A DNA stretch of 64,000 nucleotides from Natrialba magadii ATCC 43099. GTDB lineage: Archaea > Halobacteriota > Halobacteria > Halobacteriales > Natrialbaceae. The notes beneath the pieces were generated by a model. It saw only the letters and a list, made by a program, of their open reading frames with translations. It did no database searches and was not told where the DNA came from. Location: NCBI RefSeq assembly GCF_000025625.1, contig NC_013922.1:2790001-2854000 (forward strand), given 5' to 3'. The translations under genes were made by a program, and so were the position numbers. Positions 1 to 9,527 of this stretch are shown here, in pieces; the stretch's first letter is position 1; every line of letters begins with the position of its first letter.

Positions 1-448
1 CGTCCTCGCTCACGTCGGCATCGTACTCCGCGATGACGGCTGCGAAGTCGGCTGCGCTAACGTCATCGACGAACACTTCGGCCGTATAGCGGTCCTCGTC
101 CTCGTGATGGCGAACCGTCGCATCGGCCGTCTCGAGACCGAGTTCGGTGTACAGCGATGACTCTAACTCGGAGTGTTGCTCGGATTCGAGATCGATGTTG
201 TCGACCATCATTCCCGTCGGAGGCGCACTCACGCGTGTGCCGCCGTCGAGTCCGATACCGTACTCGATATTCGACATGCTCTCCTCGATGGTCTGGTTCT
301 CCTCGTCTTCCTCGAGGTCGCCAGCGAGGGAATCGTCCGCCATGATGCCGCCAGGGATGAACAGTGCGACGAGCGCGAACGCGATGAATATCGCGAGCAG
401 GAGGATCCGCCAGTACTCCTTGACGAACCCGATCGGATTCGCGCTCAT
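1..448 (-). CDS. secD: Protein-export membrane protein SecD (N-terminal part; cut by window edge)
   Basis: SecD works with SecF in the membrane to help protein export through the SecYEG channel. Only the first ~149 codons lie in the window. They show a short cytoplasmic N-terminus, one membrane segment (residues ~13-31) and the start of the large extracellular domain with the SecD-type 'GIGLDGGTR' motif. The ATG overlaps the secF stop codon (ATGA), so the two genes are translationally coupled, with secF first. The Glu/Asp-rich stretch after the membrane segment is typical of haloarchaea. Identity is secure from motif plus context; the C-terminal domain is outside the window. Confidence 0.93.
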   Translation of the reverse strand, partial: MSANPIGFVKEYWRILLLAIFIAFALVALFIPGGIMADDSLAGDLEEDEENQTIEESMSNIEYGIGLDGGTRVSAPPTGMMVDNIDLESEQHSELESSLYTELGLETADATVRHHEDEDRYTAEVFVDDVSAADFAAVIAEYDADVSED

Positions 449-1341
449 GATCGCACCCCGTGGAACTTGTACCACCGAAGGAGACTGAGGTTCAACAGGT
501 ACGTGTTCATAAGGTCTGCTGCGAGGCCGATGAAGAGGATGATCCCGATCGACGCGAGCAGTTCGACGCCGAACAGCGTGGCGGCGATTCCCATAACGAG
601 CATCGCAGCCATCGAGGTCACGGTCATCGTCACACCCGTCCGCGTCGCACGGTAGGTGCTCTCGTAGAAGTCACCGCCGCGTCTGAGGATGTGCGTGTTC
701 AACAGGATGTCCGAGTCGACCGAGTATCCGATCAGCATCAGGAGGGCGGCAACCGTCCCGAGCGAGAGTGGAATGTCTGCAACCGACATGAACGCGAGCG
801 GGATCATAATGTCCGAAAACGCCGACGCGACGATTGCGATCGACGGCACGAACGTTCGAAAGAGCAAGAACGCGAGCACGCTCATGCCGGCGAACGCGAC
901 GCCGAGACCGAGCAGCGCGGTCTGCTGGGTCTGTGCTGCGAAGCTCGGTGACGCCGTCGATTCTTGCTGGACGATTTCGTTATCGCCATCCTGGGCGAGT
1001 TCCGTCTCGGCTTGACTACTCAACTCCTGAATCGCGTCCTGGTCCTCGATACCGGCAAACTGAACGGTGTACTGGTTCTCGACGCCAGGTGCCTGAATTC
1101 CCTGCACGGAGTCCGGCTCAACGCTGAACGCTTCTTCAATCTCCGCCTGTGAAGACGTCGTCTGGACCGTCAGCTCTGCACCGCCTGCGAAGTCCATACC
1201 GAGCGGGACCGGCGTGCCGGTCAGGAGAAACGAACCGCTCAGAATGAGCAACGCGACGGCGAGGACTGCAAGTGGTACCGCCGCAAGTTGGCGGTTCGTG
1301 TACCGGGTGTACGATATGTCCGGTACGTCGAAATACCCCAT
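445..1341 (-). CDS. secF: Protein-export membrane protein SecF
   Basis: Partner of SecD in the SecDF export-assisting complex of the cell membrane. The 298-residue product has one N-terminal membrane segment (residues ~20-43), a short extracellular domain opening with the family's 'GMDFAGGAEL' motif, and five C-terminal membrane segments carrying the conserved 'YSVDSDILLNTHIL' motif. The reading frame stays open further upstream, but I chose the ATG at 1341 because the product then starts MGYFDVPDISYTRYTN, a normal SecF N-terminus, and the upstream extension has no family character. Its stop overlaps the secD start. Length agrees with archaeal SecF. Confidence 0.94.
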   Translation of the reverse strand: MGYFDVPDISYTRYTNRQLAAVPLAVLAVALLILSGSFLLTGTPVPLGMDFAGGAELTVQTTSSQAEIEEAFSVEPDSVQGIQAPGVENQYTVQFAGIEDQDAIQELSSQAETELAQDGDNEIVQQESTASPSFAAQTQQTALLGLGVAFAGMSVLAFLLFRTFVPSIAIVASAFSDIMIPLAFMSVADIPLSLGTVAALLMLIGYSVDSDILLNTHILRRGGDFYESTYRATRTGVTMTVTSMAAMLVMGIAATLFGVELLASIGIILFIGLAADLMNTYLLNLSLLRWYKFHGVRS

Positions 1342-1458
1342 ATATCGGACTACTAGTAAGCGATTGAAGTAAGCCTTCTCAATTTCTCCTGTCGGTTTCG
1401 AAGAACGATCACCTGAAACCACAGCACGCTCAAGCACCTCGAGACCGTATCTGCGTCC

Positions 1459-1824
1459 ATGACGACACACACAGAGACGGAGCGTTCCGACAGTCGCGAT
1501 CGAACCGGACGCGACCCCGCGACACGCGTCGTCGTCTCCTACCCCGAGGACCTCTCGGAGTGGGGACGATTCCAGGTCGAAAAGCCGTCGTTCCGTGCGT
1601 TCCTCCGGAAAACCCGCGACCACGCCCGCGAAGGCGACGAGTGGGAAGAGTTCGTCGGCGTCGGCTGCTGTGGCAACTCACTCGATGTCCCGCTCCGTGT
1701 CGAATCGATCGAAGGCGGCACCGCGATCAACGAGCACACCGAAATCAGCTATACGGTTCGCGAGGCGTGTGGCATTCAGGGTAGCTGGCGCGTCCAGAGC
1801 AAGGGTGGGCCAAACCAGGCCTAA
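1459..1824 (+). CDS. Conserved haloarchaeal protein of unknown function (121 aa)
   Basis: A small acidic soluble protein with no signal peptide or membrane segment. The middle carries a 'GVGCCGNSLDVPLRV' stretch with paired Cys, and another Cys follows in 'EACGIQGSW', so metal binding is possible but unproven. It is divergent from secF with about 117 bp between the starts, and converges on the DUF5812-type gene. Codon use is the same as in neighbouring core genes, so I take it as real. I recognise it only as a conserved haloarchaeal hypothetical protein; no function is proposed. Confidence 0.75.
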   Translation: MTTHTETERSDSRDRTGRDPATRVVVSYPEDLSEWGRFQVEKPSFRAFLRKTRDHAREGDEWEEFVGVGCCGNSLDVPLRVESIEGGTAINEHTEISYTVREACGIQGSWRVQSKGGPNQA

Positions 1825-1877
1825 AACGGGCCTAAAACCGGGCTACTCTGGTAACGCAGACCACCCACACACACCAC

Positions 1878-2390
1878 TCAATCCGGGAGATACCGCACAC
1901 TCAACACACCGCCGTCCACCGCATCGAGCGCCGTCGTCCGGCGTACCTCCACCCGAACCGCATCGAGTCGTGCCGCCCGCGCGATTGTCTCCTCGTCCTC
2001 GAGTACGTCCTGTGCTGCGGCCTCGGTTTCGTCGGCCGGGACGCGGAAGATATGGATCTCACCCGTCCCCGCGCGCTCTTCCTGAATCAGGTCGCCGGTC
2101 TCGGCGTCGGCCGCCAGCTCGGCTGCGTGCTTGGTCGGTGAGAGATCACTGTCAACGAGTTCGACGCGCCGGCGCTCGGCCACCTCGATCACCTGCCAGG
2201 TGACTTCGAGCGGCGGCTCCGGTGCGACGGTCGCCTCGAGTACGTCGTTCGCCTCGAGGCCGGGATTCGAGCCGAGGGTGTGTATCTGTGCAGTGTCGAC
2301 GTCGCGGACGACGGCCGACTCGGTCTCGGCGTGCGTGACGACGAAGGTCCCGGTTTTCTCGTTCCCGGATCCGGTTTCAGTCTCAGTCAT
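1878..2390 (-). CDS. Haloarchaeal DUF5812-like protein
   Basis: A 170-residue acidic soluble protein beginning MTETETGSGNEKTGTFVVTHA. It matches my memory of the haloarchaea-specific DUF5812 family, which has no known function. The beta-rich N-terminal half ('TGTFVVTHAETESAVVRDV') is followed by a domain ending 'LSVRYLPD'. I started it at 2390; the open frame continues to 2633 but that extension is Arg/Pro-rich and antisense to the pgi promoter and start. It is divergent from pgi (147 bp between starts), so the two may share a promoter region. Confidence 0.78.
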   Translation of the reverse strand: MTETETGSGNEKTGTFVVTHAETESAVVRDVDTAQIHTLGSNPGLEANDVLEATVAPEPPLEVTWQVIEVAERRRVELVDSDLSPTKHAAELAADAETGDLIQEERAGTGEIHIFRVPADETEAAAQDVLEDEETIARAARLDAVRVEVRRTTALDAVDGGVLSVRYLPD

Positions 2391-2536
2391 AGACGACCGT
2401 ATGCGCGAGACCATTTTCGGGGTTTCGGCTTTCGGCCGTCGAACCGAATTGCCAGCCGCGAGCAATTCACCGCAGTACGCCACGACACCGACCCGATGAC
2501 GGAACGCCTTTACACTCAGCGGTTGCCCTCTCGGGC

Positions 2537-3844
2537 ATGAACGTCGACATCGGAAACGCGCTCGCGAGCGTCGCCTCACCGGGTGTTTCTCGGGAGGCAC
2601 TCGAGTCCCTCGATGACCAGGTGGCGGCTGCACACGAGCGCATCGAGGCCGGCATGGACGCCGGCGAGCACGGCTACGAAGCGCTCAATCTGCCGGAGCG
2701 GACGGAGACCGACGAGATCCGGCTCGCTGCCGACCGCGTTACCGGACCGGAGACAAGCGCCATCGTCACCGTTGGCATCGGTGGCAGCGCGCTCGGGGCA
2801 GCGACGATCACCGACGCGCTAAACGGCGAAGAGGACCCGGAAGCGATCTACCTCGACAACGTCGATCCCGAGTGGCTCACGAGCGAACTCGCGCGCCTCG
2901 ATCTCGAGACGACCGTCGTCAACGTCGTCTCGCGCTCCGGGACGACTGCGGAGACGCTCGCGAACTTCCTCGTCGTCCGTGAGGCCTTCGAATCCGCCGG
3001 CGTCGACTGGACCGAGCGAACCATCGTCACGACCGGCGAATCGGGACCGCTTCGTGACCTTGCAGACCGCCACGACCTCCCATCCCTCACGGTTCCTGAC
3101 GGCGTCCCGGGGCGCTTCTCTGCGCTCTCGGCGGTCGGCATGGTCGCCGCCGCCGTCTGTGGCCACGATCTGGACGCCCTTCTCGAGGGCGCGGCCGCGG
3201 AGGCCGAGACACTGACCGGGTCGCTGTTCGAGTGTCCGGCCTACGCCTACGGCGCGACGGCCTACGCGCTTGACGCGCGCGGTGCCGGCATCAACGCGAT
3301 GATGCCGTACGCGGAGGCACTCGAGACGTACGCCGAGTGGTTCGCCCAGCTCTGGGCGGAGAGTCTGGGGAAGGACGACCTCGGACAGACACCTGTTCGC
3401 GCGCTCGGGGCAACGGACCAGCACTCCCAACTCCAGCTCTACCGGGCAGGCCCGCGGGACAAGCTCGTTACCTTCGTCTCGGTCGAGGAGACCGCAGACT
3501 GCGAGATTCCGTCTACCGAGGTCGACGACCTCGCATACCTCGGTGATGCGACGCTCGGTGAATTACTCGACGCCGAGTTCGAGGCGACGGAGGCGAGCCT
3601 CGCCGCGGCAGGCCGACCTAGCGTCCGCGTCGAAATCGAACGCGTCGACGAGTTCGAACTCGGCGGCCTCCTCTACGGGATGGAAGCCGCGTGCGTGCTC
3701 GCAGGCGAACTGTACGGCGTGAACACCTTCGAGCAGCCGGCGGTCGAGTGGGCGAAGAAGGCAACGCGCGGCCTGCTCGGCGGCGGCGAGTTCGAGGAGG
3801 CAGAAGCAGTTGCGGAGAAAACTGAACTACGCGTTGAGCGCTGA
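2537..3844 (+). CDS. pgi: Glucose-6-phosphate isomerase
   Basis: Interconverts glucose 6-phosphate and fructose 6-phosphate in the cytoplasm (gluconeogenesis and the modified sugar pathways of haloarchaea). The 435-residue protein is of the classical SIS-fold PGI family, not the cupin type found in some other archaea. Visible signatures are 'VGIGGSALGAATI' and 'SRSGTTAETLANF' (phosphosugar binding), 'GRFSALSAVGM' and 'GATDQHSQLQL' in the active-site region. Start at 2537 gives a normal N-terminus and length. Single gene, followed at ~95 bp by the CPBP protease gene. Confidence 0.95.
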   Translation: MNVDIGNALASVASPGVSREALESLDDQVAAAHERIEAGMDAGEHGYEALNLPERTETDEIRLAADRVTGPETSAIVTVGIGGSALGAATITDALNGEEDPEAIYLDNVDPEWLTSELARLDLETTVVNVVSRSGTTAETLANFLVVREAFESAGVDWTERTIVTTGESGPLRDLADRHDLPSLTVPDGVPGRFSALSAVGMVAAAVCGHDLDALLEGAAAEAETLTGSLFECPAYAYGATAYALDARGAGINAMMPYAEALETYAEWFAQLWAESLGKDDLGQTPVRALGATDQHSQLQLYRAGPRDKLVTFVSVEETADCEIPSTEVDDLAYLGDATLGELLDAEFEATEASLAAAGRPSVRVEIERVDEFELGGLLYGMEAACVLAGELYGVNTFEQPAVEWAKKATRGLLGGGEFEEAEAVAEKTELRVER

Positions 3845-3938
3845 CTGAGCGCGGGTTTTCGTCCTCACATCCTGCCTGCGAACAGACGTTGGGTTCCGGA
3901 TGCGGAGCCCATATGAGTACTCACACGAACAGACAGGT

Positions 3939-5057
3939 ATGACCGAAACCGCACGGACCGAGTCCGAGTCGGTCGCGACCGACGCCGTCCCAGGCATCGG
4001 AACCGGCCTCTCGGCGGTGATGGCGGCGACTGTGCTCGTTCCCGCCAACCGAGGGATCACCGACCCTGCAGTCGTCGCAGCAGCCGTCTTCGCCGTCGTC
4101 GCCGTCGGTGCCTTCCTCGCAAGTCGCTACGGGAGTGGAACACAGCGGATCGCCGCTGGAATCGCAACCGCCGCCAGTGGTGGCGTCCTCCTCTGTACCG
4201 CCTACGCACTGAATCAGGGACTCACCGCCTCGACCGAGTTACCGGGGCTCTCGACGTCAATCTCGCTCCTCATGGCCGGTTTCCTCACCGCCGGCCTCAC
4301 AGTCGGCGTCGGCGTCGCTGCCGTCCTCAAAATAAGTGTTTCAGGGCTCAAAGATCGAAGTTCTCAGATGGTCGTCCTATCCCTTCTCGGGGTTACCGGG
4401 CTCTTCGCAGCCGAACTCGCCGGCGTCTTTCTCGCACTTCCAGTGATGGAGATCGCCGGAGATCTCTCGACCACCGAGTTCCTCGTCATCGCACAGCTCG
4501 GCATGGCGCTCGGCACCGCAATCATCGCCGGTATCTACCTCTCCGTCACCGACCGGGGACTCGAGTTCCTCGACCTGCGCGTCCCGACGAAGTGGGACGT
4601 GATCTGGACGGTCGGCGGACTCGTCATCCTCTTTGGCGCGCTGATGACTATTTCACTGGCCTTTCAGACGGCCGGCGTCGAGAGTGCAGACCACGGAACA
4701 ACCGAGCAGGCCGCAGAGAACCCCGAGATTCTGCTCGTGTTGATTCCGGCGTCGCTGCTCGTGATCGGGCCGTTCGAGGAGTTGCTGTACCGGAACGTCA
4801 TCCAGAAGGCACTGTACGACACCTTCTCTCGCGCCGGTGCGATCGTCGCCGGGAGCGTCATCTTCGCTGGCGTCCACGTTCTCGCTTACGCGACCGCTGG
4901 CCCAGGCGCAGTCATCGCGAGCCTCGGCGTCATTTTCGGGCTCTCGCTCGTGCTCGGCACGCTCTACGAGCGAACCGACAACCTGCTCGTGCCGTCAGTC
5001 GTCCACGGTGTGTACAACGCGATTCTCTTCGGGAATCTCTACCTGGTTTACGGCTGA
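3939..5057 (+). CDS. CPBP family intramembrane glutamic endopeptidase
   Basis: A 372-residue multi-spanning membrane protein. The C-terminal third has the CPBP (Abi/Rce1-type) motifs: 'FEELLYRNV' with Glu280-Glu281 and Arg285, then 'IFAGVHVLAY' and 'SVVHGVYNAILFG'. These supply the Glu and His residues expected of this protease family, so it should be active. About eight hydrophobic segments precede or surround the motifs. Substrate is unknown; family members process prenylated proteins or peptides. The in-frame ATG at 3900 is possible, but MTETARTESES from 3939 looks like a typical haloarchaeal N-terminus. Confidence 0.9.
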   Translation: MTETARTESESVATDAVPGIGTGLSAVMAATVLVPANRGITDPAVVAAAVFAVVAVGAFLASRYGSGTQRIAAGIATAASGGVLLCTAYALNQGLTASTELPGLSTSISLLMAGFLTAGLTVGVGVAAVLKISVSGLKDRSSQMVVLSLLGVTGLFAAELAGVFLALPVMEIAGDLSTTEFLVIAQLGMALGTAIIAGIYLSVTDRGLEFLDLRVPTKWDVIWTVGGLVILFGALMTISLAFQTAGVESADHGTTEQAAENPEILLVLIPASLLVIGPFEELLYRNVIQKALYDTFSRAGAIVAGSVIFAGVHVLAYATAGPGAVIASLGVIFGLSLVLGTLYERTDNLLVPSVVHGVYNAILFGNLYLVYG

Positions 5058-5282
5058 GCGACAGGCGAGTGGGTGCGTCACTTGCCACTTCTGCGCGGTT
5101 TCGTTTTGGGAGTATCGCTGAGCAGCCGCGAGCAGCGGAGGGCTGGGAGCAGCCGGAACGCAAGATTGCAGCCGAGACTCGAGTACCGCCCAAAGTCGTC
5201 ACTCGACAGGCGAACATGCTGCCGGGACGACGGGCTGGCGGGATGGTGAGAACCCGTCGTGTCAGTAACCGATGAGACGACG

Positions 5283-5741
5283 CTACGACGGATTCTTGCG
5301 CGCCAGACCGGAACCGCAGATCGGACAGCGCTCCTTTTCCTCGTCGAACTCGCGGCCACAGCCCTGACACTGGTAGTGCCAGTGGCGCTGTTCGTCGATG
5401 CCCTCGCGGGCGATTACTTCGACGGCGACGTTGAGTTTCTCTGCAACGTTTTGCATCGCGTAGTCGTCGGTGACGAGTGTGGCGTCGAGTTCGAAACTCG
5501 CGGCGACGAGCCTGATGTCCGTATCGGAGAGCACGCCGAGATCACCGGATTCCTTGGCTGCCCGGCGGACCTTCTCGGTCGTGTCCTCGTTTGGAATGTG
5601 GATGTGCATCCCCGAGCCCTCCATCGCGTCGTAGCGATAGGCGCTCTCGTCCTCGAGTTCTTCGCGGACGAGGGGGATGGTTGCAGTCTGTTCTGTCGTG
5701 TGGAAGTCGTGGATAAAAGCCGAGGAGTCGAGAACGTACAT
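5283..5741 (-). CDS. nob1: Ribosome biogenesis endonuclease Nob1 (PIN plus zinc ribbon)
   Basis: Archaeal Nob1 cuts the 3' end of precursor 16S rRNA. The 152-residue product has an N-terminal PIN domain with acidic positions in 'LDSSAFIHD', 'VREELEDE', 'LSDTDIRLVA' and 'LVTDDYAMQ', followed by a C-terminal zinc ribbon (CQGCG and CPICG). This domain order and length match archaeal Nob1 rather than VapC toxins, which lack the ribbon. It lies 4 bp downstream of the PRC-barrel gene, in one operon divergent from the aIF5B gene, an arrangement that fits a role in ribosome production. Confidence 0.92.
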   Translation of the reverse strand: MYVLDSSAFIHDFHTTEQTATIPLVREELEDESAYRYDAMEGSGMHIHIPNEDTTEKVRRAAKESGDLGVLSDTDIRLVAASFELDATLVTDDYAMQNVAEKLNVAVEVIAREGIDEQRHWHYQCQGCGREFDEEKERCPICGSGLARKNPS

Positions 5742-5745
5742 GCCC

Positions 5746-5991
5746 TTAGCGCTGAACGACGATGTAGTCTTTCACCGCTTGAACGCGGCTGACGGAGACG
5801 AGAAACCGGCCGGCGTCGTCGACGTTGAAGTCGACGGCCCGCTCTGGCAGTTCGTCGTCGGGTTCGATAACGAGGTCGTGGAGTTGTCCCGACTTGAGGT
5901 CCATCGTGATGTTGTACAGCAGGCCCAGCTCGGTGCCGTCCGATCCCATGACGGACTTGCCCGAGAGATTTTCAGCGAGTATCTCACTCAT
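5746..5991 (-). CDS. PRC-barrel domain protein
   Basis: An 81-residue protein almost entirely made of one PRC-barrel: 'SGKSVMGSDGTELGLLYNITMDLKSGQLHDLVI' is the typical opening. Stand-alone archaeal PRC-barrel proteins are thought to act in RNA metabolism or cell division; in the ribosome-maturation protein RimM the same fold binds a ribosomal protein. Here it is the first gene of an operon with nob1 (4 bp gap), which suggests a ribosome-linked role by context only. A TATA-like element lies ~28 nt upstream of the ATG. Confidence 0.85.
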   Translation of the reverse strand: MSEILAENLSGKSVMGSDGTELGLLYNITMDLKSGQLHDLVIEPDDELPERAVDFNVDDAGRFLVSVSRVQAVKDYIVVQR

Positions 5992-6014
5992 GCATACTCG
6001 TATTTACTAATCGG

Positions 6015-6022
6015 TATTAAAA
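6015..6022 (-). promoter_or_regulatory. TATA-like element of the PRC-barrel/nob1 operon
   Basis: On the minus strand an A/T-rich TTTAATA-type element centred about 28 nt upstream of the ATG at 5991. That spacing puts transcription initiation at or within a few bases of the start codon, as in leaderless haloarchaeal mRNAs. Seen in sequence; promoter function is inferred. Confidence 0.45.
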
Positions 6023-6165
6023 ACCTCGGGCTCAGAAAGGGGGTGGTCTCCGATCGTCGGTCGCATGTTGCCGACTAATCGGGACGAATCGGCTTCCAGA
6101 GCGTGACGATGGGTTTAACTACTGGCCGGCAGACCTCTAGACAAGACCTTCTCTGGTGGTTCATC

Positions 6166-7989
6166 ATGTCGGATACCGATACGGACACGGACACGGGCGC
6201 GGGATCGCACGATCCCACATCTCTCAGAACGCCGATCGTCGCCGTCCTCGGACACGTCGATCACGGCAAGACAAGTCTCCTCGACAAGATCCGCGGCTCT
6301 GCGGTCATCGAGGGTGAAGCAGGCGCGATTACCCAGCACATCGGGGCGACGGCCGTCCCGCTCGACGTCGTCTCTTCCATCGCGGGCGACCTCGTCGACC
6401 CGGACGACTTCGACCTGCCGGGGCTGCTCTTTATCGATACGCCGGGACACCACTCCTTTACCACGCTTCGCTCCCGGGGTGGCGCACTGGCGGACATAGC
6501 GATTCTCGTCGTCGACGTCAACGACGGCTTCCAGCCGCAGACACTCGAGGCGCTCGACATTCTCAAGCGCTCCCAGACGCCGTTCATCGTCGCGGCGAAC
6601 AAGATCGATACCGTTCCCGGCTGGAACGCAAACGAGGACTCGCCGATCAACGCGACCTACGAGGCCCAGTCAGACCGCGTCAGCTCCCGCCTCGACGAAA
6701 GTCTCTACGAGATTATCGGTAATCTATCGGACGAGGACTTCTCCGCCGACCTCTACTGGCGTGTACAGAACTTCCAGCGCAACGTCGGCGTCGTCCCCGT
6801 CTCCGCGATGACCGGCGAGGGCGTCCCCGACCTGCTCGCGGTCATGATGGGGCTCTCCCAGCGGTATATGAAAGAGGAGATGGAGATCGACGTGCAGGGT
6901 CCCGGCGTCGGCACCGTCCTCGAGGTCAAAGAGGAGAAAGGATTCGGGACGACGATCGATATCGTCCTCTACGACGGCACGATCAAAGCCGACGACAAGG
7001 TCGTCGTCGGTGGGATGAATCAGCCAATCGTCACCGACGTGCGGGCGCTGCTCCAGCCCCGCCCGCTCGCCGAAATCCGAACCGAGAGCCGGTTCGAAAA
7101 GGTCGACGAGATCTCGGCCGCCTCCGGTATCAAGGTCGCCGCACCCGACCTCGCGGATGCGATGGCCGGTGCGCCGGTTCGCGTCGTCCGCAACCGCGAA
7201 CTGGATGAGGTCGTCGACGAAGTCGAGGCCGAACTCGCAGACATTGCCGTCGACACCGAAGAACAGGGCGTCGTCGTCAAGGCAGACACCCTCGGCAGCC
7301 TCGAGGCGATGGCCGACGCGCTGGGCGAAGCCGAAGTGCCGATCGTCCGCGCCGAAGTCGGTGACGTCGCACCGCGGGATGTTTCGGTCGCCTCGACCGC
7401 AGAGGAGCCAAAACAGCGCGCGATCCTCGGCTTCAACGTCGAGACGCTCGCTGACGCCGAACAGCGCGCAGAGACCGAGGACGTGACGGTGTTCACCGAC
7501 GAGGTTATCTATCAGCTCATCGAGGAGTACGAGGAGTACATCGACGAACTCGAGCGCGCCCAGCAGGACACGATCCTCGATAACATCGTCCGACCGGCCC
7601 GGTTCCGCATTCTCCCGGATCACACCTTCCGCCAGAACGACCCCGCCGTCGTCGGCGTCGAAGTCAACTCCGGCACCGTCCAGAACAACGCGAACGTTGT
7701 CAAGTTCGAGGGGAACGAGCCCGACCGCGTCGGCCAGGTCAAGGGGATTCAGGAGCAGGGTGAGGACGTGGACGAAGCGCGCGCGGGCAACCGCGTCTCG
7801 GTTGCGATCGACGGCCCAACTGTTGGCCGCCAGATCGAGGAAGACGACGAGCTCTGGATCGAGATTCCCGAAAAGCACGCAAAGATCTTAGAACAGGAAC
7901 TGGCGAGCGAGATTCCCGGCGACGAACTCGAGGCGCTGAACATGTATCTGGACAAACAGCGCAGCCGAGATCCGTTCTGGGGCAAGTAG
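6166..7989 (+). CDS. infB: Translation initiation factor aIF5B (IF-2 homologue)
   Basis: GTPase that promotes initiator-tRNA placement and ribosomal subunit joining. The 607-residue protein has the GTPase G1 motif GHVDHGKTSLLD at residues ~29-40, G3 'DTPGHHSF' and G4 'NKID', followed by the beta-barrel domains and the C-terminal domain typical of aIF5B. Length is normal for archaea. The frame allows an ATG at 6103, but the extra 21 residues (WW-rich) do not look like the family, while MSDTDTDTD from 6166 does. It is divergent from the nob1 operon. Confidence 0.95.
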   Translation: MSDTDTDTDTGAGSHDPTSLRTPIVAVLGHVDHGKTSLLDKIRGSAVIEGEAGAITQHIGATAVPLDVVSSIAGDLVDPDDFDLPGLLFIDTPGHHSFTTLRSRGGALADIAILVVDVNDGFQPQTLEALDILKRSQTPFIVAANKIDTVPGWNANEDSPINATYEAQSDRVSSRLDESLYEIIGNLSDEDFSADLYWRVQNFQRNVGVVPVSAMTGEGVPDLLAVMMGLSQRYMKEEMEIDVQGPGVGTVLEVKEEKGFGTTIDIVLYDGTIKADDKVVVGGMNQPIVTDVRALLQPRPLAEIRTESRFEKVDEISAASGIKVAAPDLADAMAGAPVRVVRNRELDEVVDEVEAELADIAVDTEEQGVVVKADTLGSLEAMADALGEAEVPIVRAEVGDVAPRDVSVASTAEEPKQRAILGFNVETLADAEQRAETEDVTVFTDEVIYQLIEEYEEYIDELERAQQDTILDNIVRPARFRILPDHTFRQNDPAVVGVEVNSGTVQNNANVVKFEGNEPDRVGQVKGIQEQGEDVDEARAGNRVSVAIDGPTVGRQIEEDDELWIEIPEKHAKILEQELASEIPGDELEALNMYLDKQRSRDPFWGK

Positions 7990-8095
7990 CGACGCTACAA
8001 CGTTCTGGCTCTTCTGTGAGGGCGCTCTGATAACAATCAAAGCAACGCGTCAGAATCGAATTGACCCTACGGCTCATTCGACTCACTCAGATCAA

Positions 8096-9202
8096 CTAGT
8101 TCGGATCGAGTTCTGGATCAGTAGCATCTGATTGGCTTCTCGAGCGGTCGGGGCCTGGTTTCGGTTCAGCCTCATGGCCGGATTTGTCCGGTCCGCGCTC
8201 GTGATCGGACTCGAGTACCGATCCTGACTCGGAACCGAACGTAGATTCCGACTCCGGCTCCAATTCCGACGCTGACTCTGACTCGGACGCGGCGTCGGCG
8301 TCGACGTCGTGTTCGCTCCATTGGTCGTACGCATCCCGACCCTCACCATCTCGCAGGCGAACGAGGGTTGCACGTAACGACTCCGGATCGTCGATCACCG
8401 AGCGGTCACAGCGGACGTCGAACCACCGGTGGCGTTCGATGATCAACTCGTCGTCAGTGAGCCGAATCTCACCAACTCGGTTCCAGGAAACGAGTCGTCG
8501 CTCGAAGTTGTCGACGAGCAGGCCGTTCTCGTACGCTTCGAGGGTGGTCATCCCCCACTGGCTATCCGCGTTCGGCTCCTCCCAGATATTCCATCCCCAG
8601 TTATACCGGTCGCTCAGCCACATGAACGCCGGAATGAGTGCGTAGATGAGAACCCAGGCGCTCGAACCATCGCCAACGAGCAGCGAGCCGAGGCCGAAGA
8701 CGACCGTCAAGATCGTGAAGCCGAGCAAAATCGCTCCCTGGAATCCGCTCTTGAACGACGGTCGGCGCCACTGCCACGTCACTACCGGTTCGTCCGGCGT
8801 CACTGCGTCGATGTGACGGTGGCGAGCCATCTGAGAAACACCCAGTGTGACGGCTCCGCTGAGCACTGTAAAGAGCCCCGCCGTGAGCGAGAATCGACCG
8901 GTGGACTGGAGGACACCCATGGCGGGCGCGATTACACTGGCACCGAACCCGAGGCTGGGCAGATACCAGGCGAGGCGGCGGCGACGGCTGGTACCGAGTC
9001 GTTCGGGCAGGTCGCCGAGGCGGTCGCCGAAGACGAGCGAGAAGAGCAGGGCGGCGACGACGGTGCTTGGTGTCGTGACGAGGATGGTTTCGGTTCCAGC
9101 GCCTGCTGCGACGGAGCCAAGTGCGACGACGCCGGCAGCGATGATGCCGAGGTAGAACCCGAAGCCGGCTTTGAAACTGAGGTCGGGAGTGCGGTCAGAC
9201 AT
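8096..9202 (-). CDS. Multi-spanning membrane protein with acidic Ser/Glu tail, unknown function
   Basis: A 368-residue protein. The first ~220 residues contain about six hydrophobic segments ('GFYLGIIAAGVVALGSVAAG' begins the first). The next ~80 residues form a soluble domain ('WNRVGEIRLTDDELIIERHRW') that resembles a PH-like sheet. The final ~80 residues are a low-complexity Ser/Glu/Pro tail ('SESESASELEPESESTF'). I started at 9202 (MSDRTPDLSFKAGF) because the frame upstream is only the translated hexanucleotide repeat. No function recognised; the tail is probably disordered and cytoplasmic. Confidence 0.75.
   Translation of the reverse strand: MSDRTPDLSFKAGFGFYLGIIAAGVVALGSVAAGAGTETILVTTPSTVVAALLFSLVFGDRLGDLPERLGTSRRRRLAWYLPSLGFGASVIAPAMGVLQSTGRFSLTAGLFTVLSGAVTLGVSQMARHRHIDAVTPDEPVVTWQWRRPSFKSGFQGAILLGFTILTVVFGLGSLLVGDGSSAWVLIYALIPAFMWLSDRYNWGWNIWEEPNADSQWGMTTLEAYENGLLVDNFERRLVSWNRVGEIRLTDDELIIERHRWFDVRCDRSVIDDPESLRATLVRLRDGEGRDAYDQWSEHDVDADAASESESASELEPESESTFGSESGSVLESDHERGPDKSGHEAEPKPGPDRSRSQSDATDPELDPN

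Positions 9203-9527
<325 letters not shown>

Noticed and set aside
3913-3942. Nine-codon upstream ORF (ATGAGTACTCAC...) overlapping the CPBP start by ATGA
   Set aside because: Could be a coupled leader peptide, but such short frames arise easily and no further evidence supports it.
5283-5741. VapC-type toxin of a toxin-antitoxin pair with the small upstream gene
   Set aside because: The C-terminal zinc ribbon and context identify Nob1; the upstream gene is a PRC-barrel, not an antitoxin.
6724-7878. Long minus-strand frame (384 codons) opposite aIF5B
   Set aside because: Mirror frame of a highly expressed GC-rich gene; typical antisense artefact in haloarchaea with no recognisable domain.
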